Origin: Ichthyophonus hoferi
Lineage: Eukaryota > Opisthokonta > Ichthyosporea > Ichthyophonida > Ichthyophonidae
Direction: 5' to 3'
Assembly: GCA_002751075.1 (NCBI GenBank)
Contig: NAOQ01000694.1
Coordinates: 7,569-34,385, forward strand
Length of the DNA stretch: 26,817 bases
Within the stretch, counting starts at the first letter, position 1; each line of letters begins with the position of its first letter. The position numbers and the translations under genes are program-made. The notes beneath the pieces were generated by a model. The model was not told where the DNA came from. It made no database searches and worked only from the letters and a program-made list of their open reading frames with translations. Below, piece by piece: positions 11,020-20,879 of this stretch.

Positions 11020-13113
11020 TCTATTAATATTTTTAACAATTACCACCCTTATTACCAGTACTATTATAATTATCATTATTGATCTGAGTGGTGCAATTGA
11101 TAACCCTTCCGTTACTATTGGCCCAAAACGCACCGGTTCTGCCATTATAATTACTTCCGCCCCTGCACGCACCATATTGGTAAGTCATTATCATGATACA
11201 TTAACAATTAGAATTGAGTATAATAAACACATTATATAAACATAAAAATAGATAAAAATATTAGTATATAAATATAAAGATATATATATATAAGTTATAA
11301 GTATATAAATATATAAACCTAATAAAAAACATGTAAACTTATATGATAGAGGTGATTGGCCCATACATACACACCTGATAGTGATTGGGCGGGGGCCATA
11401 ATCTATATTTAGTTCATGACTATATTTGCATCTAGCGGCATACTTGCAATACCCATTATGGTAAAACCAACACTTTCCCACCTACAGTAAAGGAAGAATA
11501 TCACGTGAATGAGTTAGTTAATCCAATAAAAACTAAATATGTAACATACATCCGTATATGTAATATAATACATCTCTATATAGTAGTATATATAGTATAT
11601 CTCTATATGTAGTATATAATATATCCTTATGTAGTATATATACCATATATAGTATATCCCTATATGTAGCATATAGGATTATGCCTTTCTTACAATTTCA
11701 TACCATATCAATATTATATACTATTGCATTAATTAACATAACAGCCATTGAATATATGAATAAATTATATAATTGAAATTATAATTAAACCATTTATCTC
11801 TAAGAAGAGATCAGTAAAATTGGCAAATTATAAGGTGATGCATTGACAGCCAATCAGGAGGTTGTATTATATGACAATAAATCTTGAGAAGCCAAAATAA
11901 GAAAGTTATGATATAATGTTGTTTGTGTTCCTGGCGCATTGCACAATAGCACAGTAACAATCAGTGATTATATGGATTATCATACATACTAAAAACATAG
12001 ATTTAAATAGGGTGCATAGTATTGATTATTGCAGGCATAGGTATTATCTCATTGTGTTGCAATTATTTTCTTATTGTTTTGTACTTGCTATCTTACTGCG
12101 TTATAATTTTTATCTCATTGTGTTGTAGGTATTATCTGACTTGTGTTGTAATTATTATCTCACCCATTATGGATGGCAGCCACAATTTCAAGAAGAGAAT
12201 TAAATAAAGGCAAAAAGAACTTTAGTCGGTAGATCTACAGACAAACAAGAGAAGGATCATGTGACAAACGGAGCCCTTTTATACGTTCCAAATATAGCAT
12301 ACTATATATATACTACTTGATAATCTGACTATTAATTAATTAATTAAAGGTTCTATTGGATATACACATACCAAGGAAAGGAAGAATATATATATAACAA
12401 ATGTACAAGTGACATACCACTTTAAGGTCCATTTTATTAGGCAAAGGCACATTAACAACAGACAGGGGTGGGGGTATAGGCCCATATCCCATTGGCCGTA
12501 GTGGTGCTATCATATAGCCTTGGGAAGGATGGTTGGGATGGGAAGGTACAAGGGGAACCCCAGGGGAGGCTATACCATAAAACAGGTTAAGGTCTTTCAG
12601 AGGTATGGGTGCTAGAGGGAATGGAAAAGGAAGGAAGAGTGGTAATGGAGATTAGTATGTGTGCGTGAAAGTTAAATAGAGAGAAAAGAAGGCAGAAGGA
12701 GAGAGTAATAGTAATAGTAATAGTAATAGTAATAGTAATAGTAATAGCAATAATAATAGTAGCAGTCGTAATAATAATAAAATTAATAGTAATAGCAAAA
12801 GTAATAACAATAGCAATAGCAATAACAATAGCAATAGTAATAGTAATAGTAATAGTAATAGTAATAGTAATAATAATAGTAATATTAATAGTAAGAGTAA
12901 TATTAATAGTAAGAATAATATTAATAGTAATAGTAATATTAATAATACAGGCCACTGGTACACATGCAAGGGTGATAGTAAAAAGAACAAAAATAGTTGT
13001 ATAATCCCTACAAGAAGCAACAATATTCACTGGTGCAGGTTCAATGGAGTTCAATGGATCCGGTGGGATCATAGCCTATTAAAAAAGAAAGAGCAGAAAA
13101 AGTAGAGAAAAAC

Positions 13114-13150
<37 letters not shown>

Positions 13151-16100
13151 CATAATGCATAGCATATGTAGAAATATGTAAAGAGAGAAGGAGCAAGAGA
13201 AAAAAAAGTAGAGTAAGAATTTATAGGAATAAAAGGGGGTTGCAATAGCTACAAGGTAAGAATATATGGAATATAAATAGCAATAAGAGATAGAAAGAGG
13301 AGATATAGTTAAGAAAATAAAAAATTCTAACTAGCACATATTTTTATAGAAATAATTAAAAATTAATTCATCAATTAGATAACTTGGCTTAATTGGGTGT
13401 AATAATTATTATAGTTAGAATACATATACATAGTAGTATAGGTAACTGCATATATACCTCTTCCCCCCCCTCCACATCCACATCCACACACATACATGAA
13501 TACACACATATACACATATATATGTATACATATACGTACACACATACATACATAGATACACATATACATACATACATACATACATACATACATACATACA
13601 TACATGCATACATACATAAATACATACATACATATATACATATACATATTAGATGACTACTAATAAAAGGCTTGTTAAAGTAATGATGGAGGTAGACAAT
13701 AACGATATTTAAATATAGAAATATAAAAGAATAGAAAAGGTAAAGAAATAATATAGAAGGGAGAGAGGGAGAGGGAGAGAGAGACTAAAAAAAGAGAAAT
13801 GAGACACACCCTAGGAAGGGATTGTATTGTCATACAGGTAGGTGCTAATCTCCTCATTGATTGGTCGTCATCACAGCCAGTACGGCCTATAATTGTATAG
13901 TAACGTATCAGTACTAATAATGATATGTTTATGGTTGACTATATATGGCAGCTTCTCCTTGACCATATACTTTTATATTATGGGCCGAGAACTCCTTCTA
14001 CTTTCAGTAACAGTAAAATCTATCTCATTGGTAGAAATAACTCCCAATTTGTTTTAATGACCCATTTATTCCCATTGGGTTAGGAACCATCCTTTTCCTA
14101 ATAAGGGAATGAATGATCACTCTACATCACATTTTTACCAATGTGAGTGTATTATTAAACGACCTTTCCCATATAATCCTAGAGACATCGTAATCCCGTA
14201 CATTTAATACATTGATATTGAATAACAATTGGATCATATCACTACATTAGCATTTTCTCTCACTATAGATAATCTAACAACCAATCAAAAACATTCGGCA
14301 GGTTTCCTATGTCCGACACGCCTCCAATCATATGTCTTGCTTAATACATATGCCTTGTAACAAATAATATAATGTAATATAATATAATATAGATATTAAA
14401 TATACAATGAAAAGGGTTGTTTAAATAATTTTAATACACTAGTTATTATACTGGTTGATACTTAATTTACAAAGCTTCTTTGAGTTTATACTAGTATGGC
14501 ATGACCTCAAGGTGATATCGATCCTATTAGGATTGAGTAAACTCGTGCTTATGGTATTTCGTTGGTAAATACTACCTAATAAAAACCAATGCCAGATAGG
14601 TAAATTGTGATAATAATAGATAATCCACCAATCGATGACCTTTCAAGGTTATATTAAGTATCTATAAATATAAGGATATAGAAATAAATCAGGTAATGCA
14701 ATCATAACCACAGCAAAATCTAGGTCTCTCCTCCACCCTATCAGCACCTACTATTTAGCCCACCAATCATAGGCGGTATGCGACTGTATGCGCCAGGAGA
14801 AGGGGCAAAGGATGGTGCCATTGGTCCAGGAATTAGATGGTAAGCCCCCATTGGTCCAATAAATTGTGGCCTGAAATATAGTCTGTGCATGGAATGAGTA
14901 GAAAATATAATACAAGATAAGTACGGGCTATGACTAGGGTATAGGTCTACATATTTAGATATATAGACTAAGAAACTGAGAAAGGATATGAGAGGTCAAG
15001 TCGGAAGAAGGAAAAATTGTACGAAAAGGAAACAAAAACAAAAAGAGAGGGAAAAAAGAGCAAGAGAAAAAAAAGGGAAAGGAAAAGAAAGAGAGATAAC
15101 GAGAAAGAGAGAAAGAAGAAAAGAGAAATATAGCTGTAGGAAAGAGACATAGAGGACAGTGACCTAGGAAATATCAAATATAGATACATATGCAATATAG
15201 GAAAAGTAACTGTAATTAAAATTATCCAACTAATTAATGCTGAATTCTGAAGTATCCTATATATTAAAAGTTAGATTTCGAAGGTACAAAAAGGTTTTGT
15301 CTGAAACAGGTTAAGGACTCTTGTTTCTTTAGTGATACTGAATAAAGGTTATGCGGTTCTTAACCTAGATTCTCTGCTTACAATAGTCAGCAGTCATCCT
15401 GAACACGGAGAAGATAATTGCAATTACTACACAGGCTGAAATTGACAAGAGAAAGTGTAAGAGAAAGCCTTAAAGGCAGTAAACAGTATGGTATTATAGC
15501 AGTATGTAGAAATATACCCAGGGTCCACTCCATTCCACTGTGACGTAGTTAGGCTACTACCATCATAAGGCCTATTGGCAATTATAGGGGGATTTATAAC
15601 AGTAAGGCTTGATCGGGGGGGTCTATGACTATCACATATGAATTTTGAACCATCGCTTTGCTGATTGCCAAATTGGTTGGTAAAACCCCTCCCATTGGAC
15701 TCATATCGCCAATTTCGGCTGCCATCTCGAGAGTGAAAATTCTGGAGGCATTAAAACAAAGGTTTACAATAAAAAGAAAAGAAAAAGAAAAGACAAAATA
15801 AGACATAATGATAGAAGAAGGTATGTGATTGGCTATTAGTCATCAATATCTCCATTTATACATCATTCTCTATTTATGAACCGTAATAAAAAACTATACT
15901 TGCAAGCACTCTCTCTCCTCCTCCTTCTTTTTCTCTTTTCCCTTCTCTCTTCTTATTTCTCTCTATATATATATGTATGTATGTATGCCATAACGTCATA
16001 ACAATGTGTGCCTCTCAATAATAATTAATTTTTATCCTTCTTGATCAAACACCAAAAAACAAACGAATCTACACGAGTACAAGCACGATAAATTAGACAT

Positions 16101-16592
16101 ACATAGGTATACATAGATATAAATACGCATAAACAGACCCATACTCACCTTCTCATTACTATTTTCCCGTCCACTGCTCACAATTGCCTGTGACATCCCA
16201 CCAATCACGTCCCGTTTCTTCAGTACACCCGTGGTTGTATGCGATACCTTTTTCAAATCTTCTATTTGCTCTTTATTCTTTTTTTCTATGCTAATGGTGC
16301 TATCAGGGTCCGCCAATACGCTGACTTTCCCTACGTCATCGTCACTTTTCATTGTACTATTTTCTCTTTTTACTAGATCTTCTTCAATCAAACCTACCTG
16401 GTTTGTTCCTCTCTCCATAGTAGTATTCACAACCAATCTATCATCCCTTTCAGGAATAATCTCCTTGCTCTCTATACAATCATTGTTATAGTTCTTATTC
16501 GTCTCTATTTCTATTTCTATATCTCCAATTTTATCTTTTATCGTCTGACTACTGTCATAGGTATGGGCTGTCGGTGGTAGTATCCGATTGGA
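4809..16592 (-). CDS. CCCH zinc finger plus PUF (Pumilio-family) RNA-binding protein, 19 assembled exons
   Basis: Exons in transcript order: 16592-16149, 15741-15518, 14870-14752, 13886-13810, 13075-13012, 12611-12418, 11481-11375, 11162-11056, 10537-10486, 9980-9926, 9422-9314, 8656-8580, 8233-8144, 7917-7804, 7419-7315, 7006-6821, 6407-6348, 5489-5424, 4958-4809 (stop TGA). Every junction has GT and AG and keeps phase, giving about 799 residues from the first listed exon. In order: a polar acidic/basic N-terminus; Pro/Gly/Met-rich segments; a CCCH finger (about residues 378-396); a Gly/Asn/Arg-rich stretch; a PUF domain of eight repeats (about 464-799) ending in LAPIKAQRA. PUF proteins bind UGUA-containing 3' UTRs and recruit decay or repression factors in the cytoplasm. 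The true start is not located; a further 5' exon may lie at 18646-18706. The least certain joint is the 13012 donor (GTAGGG). Confidence 0.88.
5278..5400 (-). other. Pyrimidine-rich tract of the last PUF intron
   Basis: On the coding (minus) strand this is almost pure C/T and begins about 24 bases after the donor of exon 5424-5489, far from the acceptor at 4959. Similar donor-side tracts occur at about 6299-6330, 9215-9302 and 13755-13800, and acceptor-side tracts at about 7429-7475, 8236-8305, 9993-10027 and 10580-10655. Confidence 0.75.
5695..6160 (+). mobile_element. Dispersed LTR-like repeat, copy 2 (subfamily A), in a PUF intron
   Basis: Lies in the intron between exons 6348-6407 and 5424-5489, antisense to the gene. 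It has the shared TAATTAACTAACTAAT start, a TATAAAAGG box at about 5803, a perfect 11-bp palindrome at 5808-5832, the CTTTGCTTGCAATTG block, and then an expanded minisatellite. Solo-LTR-like, without coding capacity. Confidence 0.65.
5926..6150 (+). repeat. 22-bp minisatellite, about 10 units
   Basis: Imperfect units resembling GATAATAACTACAACACAGT follow one another from the 3' part of repeat copy 2. The same unit in reverse orientation is present about five times at the end of copy 3 (12030-12165), and one or two units end the other copies. Confidence 0.8.
7016..7064 (+). repeat. (GTAT)n microsatellite
   Basis: Eleven or so tetranucleotide units immediately upstream, in gene orientation, of the acceptor of PUF exon 6821-7006. 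In the PUF transcript it reads (CAUA)n. Confidence 0.9.
7776..7797. repeat. (TA)n microsatellite
   Basis: About eleven TA units close to the donor of exon 7804-7917. A second, longer run lies at about 13116-13147. Confidence 0.85.
10176..10275. repeat. Short direct duplication in a PUF intron
   Basis: A segment with AGTATAGAGTATAATAGAT recurs about 50 bases later as AGTATAGGGTATAATAGAT, each followed by AAATAG. Low-complexity AT-rich DNA. Confidence 0.6.
10918..11030. repeat. (ATT)n-type trinucleotide array
   Basis: Interrupted ATT/ACT/ACC units lie just downstream, in gene orientation, of the donor of PUF exon 11056-11162. They produce artificial Leu-rich and Asn/Ile-rich frames on both strands. 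Confidence 0.85.
11375..11481 (-). other. Exon encoding a CCCH zinc finger
   Basis: The exon encodes a finger with spacing C-X7-C-X5-C-X3-H: it opens GKCWFYHNGYC and closes with RCKYSH. This matches the Tis11/MBNL/U2AF-like CCCH class that binds single-stranded RNA, with aromatic residues (WFY, KY) where base stacking is expected. It is flanked by acceptor TACTGTAG and donor GTGTGT. In the protein it sits about 70 residues before the PUF cap. Confidence 0.9.
12015..12345 (-). mobile_element. Dispersed LTR-like repeat, copy 3 (subfamily A)
   Basis: Reverse orientation relative to copies 1 and 2, so sense to the PUF gene, in whose intron (11481-12418) it lies. It shares the TTAATTAATTAAT start, GTATAAAAGGGCTC promoter-like block, GCCTTTATTTAATTC and GGCTGCCATCCATAATGG, then several minisatellite units. 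Solo-LTR-like. Confidence 0.65.
12706..12945. repeat. (AGTAAT)n microsatellite, about 240 bp
   Basis: Hexanucleotide array with AATAAT, AGCAAT and ATTAAT variants in the PUF intron between 12612 and 13011. It reads as Ile/Thr or poly-Leu on the minus strand, which is an artefact. Confidence 0.9.
13482..13634. repeat. (ACAT/ATAC)n microsatellite, (UGUA)n in the PUF transcript
   Basis: A pure core at about 13566-13615 is flanked by degenerate ACACAT and CATATA. The intron of the minus-strand PUF gene that contains it (13076-13809) would be transcribed with UAUGUAUGUA repeats, that is, a dozen or more overlapping UGUA cores. Confidence 0.9.
15185..15447 (+). mobile_element. Dispersed LTR-like repeat, copy 4 (subfamily B), in a PUF intron
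   Basis: About 250 bp with the subfamily B start (TACATATGCAATATAGG), AATTAATGCTGAATTCTG, ACAAAAAGGTTTTGTCTG, an AATAAAGG signal, TCTCTGCTTACAATAG and an end ACTACACAGGCTGAAATTGAC. It lies in the intron 14871-15517, antisense to the gene. Confidence 0.62.
15905..15965 (+). other. C/T tract of opposite strand polarity within a PUF intron
   Basis: Pure C/T on the plus strand, therefore purine-rich in the PUF transcript, unlike the other tracts in this gene's introns. It ends in a short ATAT and GTAT run. Confidence 0.7.
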
Positions 16593-17220
16593 CTATAAAA
16601 ATAATGGGTAGAGGTGATTGGATGTTAGGTGTCACGGTAGCTATATATACCGATTGCATTACAGTATACATATCGACAACGTCTTTTCTTTCTAATAAAG
16701 GTATAATATACCCGTTGTTATGACTTTAAAACATATTTAACCATATATTAAGATATGCATATATATTCGCATATAATTACACATGTATAATCTAGATTCC
16801 ACCTACCTTGAAGCAATTAATAAGTACTATAAAGTAATATTTATAACAATAAGACAAACCAATCATATGCACTTTATAAATATAACCCACTACATGCACC
16901 AATTGATATGTAACTAAAATCAGATAGGAGGATAGGAGGAGATCACTTTAACCTATTAGTGTATAATTTAAAATTATAAATACGAGCATGACTACAAATA
17001 TAAAATAAAAATAAAAATTGAAATGCAACCATAAAATCAAATGGAAAAATATAGACACATGGATAGATATAGATATATAAGAATTCTGTTTATCTACGTT
17101 TATTCAAAGAAAGAGATTGTCGAATAAAAGTTAGGCAACCTGGAGCACTACAGTGGGGTCCCTCTCAGACTCATATTGGTTGATGTTGATAAGGGTTAAG
17201 GTCCCAGACATAATTATATA

Positions 17221-17392
17221 CAATATCTTATATGGATATAAGGCACTTGAGGATGAAGGTCACGCTGATTTGCCTATAATTGGAAGTGGAATTCGAGATT
17301 AATGCATATTCAGATATAATACCTTAGATGGATATAAGGTAATGGATTGCATGAAGGTCATGGTTACTTGACTATAAATGGAAGTATATAAT
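17221..17392 (+). repeat. Two-copy tandem duplication, about 75-bp units spaced 96 bp
   Basis: Unit 1 (17221-17293) and unit 2 (17317-17392) share TATGGATATAAGG or GATGGATATAAGG, ATGAAGGTCA, then CTATAAT(G)GAAGT. Diverged; no coding potential seen. Confidence 0.7.
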
Positions 17393-17583
17393 TAATAATT
17401 AATAATAGCATGTAAATGTAATTATAGGTATGTATTGGTATAGGGGAGTGATAACAACAAATATACAGAAAAAAAGAAAATATATTATGAAAGGGTTGTG
17501 ATGGATAGAGAGGAAGTTGAAAAGGAGTCTAGTAATTTAAAGTAGGTCTTACCAGCAACCAAAAAAAACCCTGTTATATTAAC

Positions 17584-17846
17584 ATGCTTGTTATTCTTTC
17601 TCCTATATTGCCTAGATTAAATAGAAAACCTATAATTGCTACTCTTGCTTATTTTCTTAATTTTTCCATCTGGTCTGATTCATCGTTTACTACTAACAAC
17701 TTATTTTTATGCTAAAGTTACTTGAATACCTATACCATAGGTTATTTTCAATATTAAGAGAGAACAAAAAGCCTTGTACACAATTTAATGAAACATTAGG
17801 TATTATAAAATTAATATTTGAAAATAGGTTAGGAGAGATGGTTTGA
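17584..17846 (+). other. Two short overlapping open frames, status unknown
   Basis: Frame 1 (17584-17715, 43 residues, starts MLVILSPILPRLNRKP) and frame 2 (17709-17846, 45 residues, starts MLKLLEYLYHRLFSIL) overlap by seven bases. Both read like protein: frame 2 has amphipathic character with ENKKPC and FENRLGEMV. No family is recognised. They could be decayed pieces of one gene, exons of something unannotated, or chance. They lie antisense within the presumed PUF intron. Confidence 0.2.
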
Positions 17847-18645
17847 TACAACGTTTCTATCTTGCTATAATAAACTATTTGAATAAATTGAGATAAGCAT
17901 GTTACCATCAATGGATTAAGACATATATAAACCATCTAGATATTCCCTTTCTTCTTTGTTATAAACCAGTGTCAATGAATACAGTTGCTATTTAATACTC
18001 TAAATATGAAAAATATGGTCTCCCTGTGAAAGCACATACCAAGCAGTACCCATGTTATAACTTCTTTCCTTGCACAAGCCAACAGCCAAACAATATTAAA
18101 AACTCATCCCTAAACACTGCTACGCCATAATTCTACATAATATATGTCACACACGGTGTATACCTTCCTAAACCTCTTTATAAGTATAGTAACATAACAA
18201 AATTATTGAAGACTTTATTTATTTCTCAGTAAGATGAAAAAAAAACAACAAAATTCCTGAGATTTTCCCACAGCTGCACGGCGAGAGATGTCGTTCGCAC
18301 AGCTATTCACAAAATTAATTTTAATTCACCAATATTATTTCTCTGATAGCACAATTAAGACCTAGGATACGTTTATTGGTTACATAAAAATACACTGGGT
18401 TGTAGGGATTGGTCTATCTGTTTTTGTTATGTTTTATAGGATCGCTTGGCCTACCAGTTGTGTATAGGGAAGCTAAAGACAGGCGATCTATATAATTTTT
18501 GTTTTGTAGTATAATAATAATAATAATAATAATAATATAGTAATACCATAATAATTTTAAAAGCAATACTATCAATAATGATAATACCGTATCGTGTAAG
18601 ATAAATTAATGGGTTCCATGCTACAACTCAAACAGCCCTACCTAC

Positions 18646-18706
18646 CTCATGAAAATTTTGTATAATCTCGTCATACCATCTACGCAAGGCGCGGGTATAA
18701 CTTTTC
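18646..18706 (-). other. Possible additional 5' coding exon of the PUF/CCCH gene
   Basis: A 61-base segment encodes KSYTRALRRWYDEIIQNFHE. It lies between a good acceptor (TTTTTGCGTCCAATGAGACAG) and a strong donor (GTAGGT). Its phase fits the exon starting at 16592, which would make an intron of about 2.05 kb. A stop lies just upstream in frame, so it must be spliced if real. Another frame is also open here, so the call is tentative. The start codon would lie further right, and I could not find it. Confidence 0.45.
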
Positions 18707-19179
18707 CTGTCTCATTGGACGCAAAAAGATAATGAAATCAAGTCCAAAAAAGTAGCTCATTTAAGAACCATCCTCATGGCATAATAATAGCCGTTCATAG
18801 GATTTTACTACTAGTTAATTATCACATATCTTCAAACTTTCAATTATTACCTCTCCATAAGCGGATACAATAAAGAAAGAGAGCATAACAGTTAATAATA
18901 ATAATGATATATTTATGCACTTTAATTCAATATTTATAGTAGAATCTCGAAGTTTTGAGCATTTAATTATTAGCTGTAAGAATAGATCTACAAGGCCCAT
19001 TATGAATATTTATGATTGACTTCATTTTTGGGATTGAACTTAGCAATTCGGGTGTTAACTAGAAGAAGTAGCACTGGCGATAAAGCGAACTACAAAATAA
19101 GATAAAAACTCAGCAATAAAGGCCCGCTCACACACATCCGTACACAAAAAGCTTTTGGATTCTATACATCGCTATTGTA

Positions 19180-19470
19180 ATGCCTAATTTACCACTGGCT
19201 CTCGTATACGATAAACAGTCTGCGAACCGCTCACTCGTTCAGAAGTCCGAGAACTGCCTACTGACATTAGATAGTGATAGTAGCGTTTATTTACATTACA
19301 ACGTAGCTCCACTAAATGATCGATCTCATAGTGCAATTTCAGCATTAGCACCAAACCGCGTCAAAGCATTCATTCCTTTTGAGTTAGAACAGAGGTATAG
19401 TTACTACAATCAGTTACCTAGAGAATTGGTTTATGGAGCTTCAATAGAATCTCGAGCACAACACAACTGA
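19180..19470 (+). CDS. Small hypothetical protein, 96 residues
   Basis: Open from ATG at 19180 to TGA. The composition is balanced and protein-like rather than low complexity: it contains KSENCLLTLDSDSSVYLHYN and ELEQRYSYYNQLPRELVYG. The G+C content is a little higher than in the flanks. The frame also extends upstream of the ATG to a stop at about 19113, through a hydrophobic stretch (SFWILYIAIV). No domain recognised. It could be a single-exon gene, one exon of a larger gene, or a remnant. Confidence 0.35.
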   Translation: MPNLPLALVYDKQSANRSLVQKSENCLLTLDSDSSVYLHYNVAPLNDRSHSAISALAPNRVKAFIPFELEQRYSYYNQLPRELVYGASIESRAQHN

Positions 19471-19572
19471 GTATTGAAGACAGATCCGATCAAACAATTA
19501 TCACTCACACTGGCCAGCGAACGTTACCCACTACCAGTAATACAATTGCAGATCCCGACAGCTGTGTATAAG

Positions 19573-19915
19573 TCAATAGAACTTACACAGATTCTGATAA
19601 TATATATATAAGAAACTATTGTAATCGTCTTCGTTGATCTCAGATATATCGGTATCTCTATCTGAAGATGCAACTATGACCGTATCGGAGTCAGAAGAAA
19701 TTGTAGTCTCCGATGAGCTTGAATGGTGGAAGTGGTATAAATTGTTTGGTAGTGTCCGCACGGATCGTTGATGAATTACCAAATGAAGAATCAGAAGAAG
19801 GAACCGTAACCCTCTTCTTTTTCTCAATACGGGTAGGCCGTTCCATGGATCGATGCGTAAATAAAATTTGTCGCTTAGTTGATTTTGTTTTATCAGAAGA
19901 CTTGGACTTGGTCAT
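19573..19915 (-). CDS. Small Ser/Asp/Lys-rich protein, one or two exons, tentative
   Basis: From ATG at 19915 a frame of 74 residues (MTKSKSSDKTKSTKRQILF at the start) runs to 19691. It overlaps a second frame that continues to 19573 with a clear acidic Ser/Asp-rich stretch (SSDSDTVIVASSDRDTDIS). A basic head and acidic tail in adjacent frames suggest either a short intron that I could not place in phase, or a frameshifted gene. It is convergent with the open frame ending at 19470. Family unknown. Confidence 0.3.
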
Positions 19916-20879
19916 AATCAATTAAGATGAATGTTAGCTTAATACATATCAATTTATTTATTAAATTCCCGGTCCTTCTATGAAACTTTAGTAGGCGTTA
20001 TATGGTTTCCGCCATTTCCGCCATTTCCGCTATCTTTACTAAATCCCAGTCAGTAAACTTAGCATAGTACATTATTAAAATATATAAAGACATTCGAAAG
20101 ACCGAAGTGATAGATCAGGGTGTTAATCTTAACGTAAATATTTAGGATAACAGTAAAGTTATATATGGATAATGTCCCAAGATTACGACTAAAATATTGT
20201 TCTGATCGCGATCAAATGATAGCTATAATCTATAACTTTGTGAAAGCTAATTACTATTAATTAAAATATCTCTATTAATCGTCTTTACCGCTAATCCAAT
20301 GGTTCCTTACTGATTAAGTTCTATGTACGAAAATACTAACCAATTCTGGAGAGGTTAGTAACTAGGTACTTCACACAATTATAATTAAATAAATCTATAT
20401 ACGTACTAGCTTATTATAGCAACATAAATGCAAAGCTTTGTTTATAAGGGTTAAAACTTTATTAAATGTGTTTATTATTAGTTGTCTTCGTTTTTTTTAT
20501 CCTTTCCCCAACATACATTTATCGTGGGTGTCTATCATAGTTCGATTCATTAGCGTTAATGGGACCGTAAAATACCGTTCACAGAAGACCACTGAGGGCA
20601 CTAAAATTGTTTTATCTTGTTTAAATGAGCTAAGGCTATTGTGTCCCAATCTGATTGGCTCTATATTTTGAGCCACTAGAATTATCTTATCTTGTCTAAT
20701 GCTAACTAAGAACGTTATGCTATCAACTAATAACGGATCAATCATTTTATGATCCGCTTGTTATCAGAACTTCAACCGATCTACATGCTCATTCGGAAAT
20801 CTTACAATTATTAAAATATTAACTCTTCACTTGATATTGGCCCAATAAGATCTATATGGTCTGCATGGCATGAATATAG
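19916..20879. other. Non-coding, no supported gene
   Basis: AT-rich. Short open frames exist on both strands at about 20438-20745 but have no family signature and overlap each other. A partial internal duplication is visible there: CACTAAAATTGTTTTATCTT at about 20598 and CACTAGAATTATCTTATCTT at about 20675. Confidence 0.35.

Larger units (their letters stand above)
16593..18645. other. Long presumed PUF intron or upstream region
   Basis: No exon of the PUF gene is convincing here. It contains the tandem duplication at 17221-17392 and two short plus-strand open frames. If the exon at 18646-18706 is real, this is one intron of about 2.05 kb. Confidence 0.45.

Noticed and set aside
10858-11082. 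Leu-rich hydrophobic plus-strand frame resembling a membrane segment
   Set aside because: Translation of the (ATT)n array; not protein-like outside it.
11570-11680. TATGTAGTATATA repeats as a possible satellite or regulatory array
   Set aside because: Short, degenerate AT-rich simple sequence like much of the window's introns.
12587-13072. 161-residue Ile/Thr-rich minus-strand frame
   Set aside because: Only its first 21 codons (13012-13075) are a PUF exon; the remainder is the (AGTAAT)n microsatellite.
13375-13656. Met-Tyr-Val-Cys and His-Thr-Tyr-Ile repeat frames
   Set aside because: Translation of the tetranucleotide microsatellite in all frames.
20438-20745. Overlapping 77- and 82-residue open frames on opposite strands
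   Set aside because: No family signature, mutual overlap and an internal duplication; too weak to call a gene.
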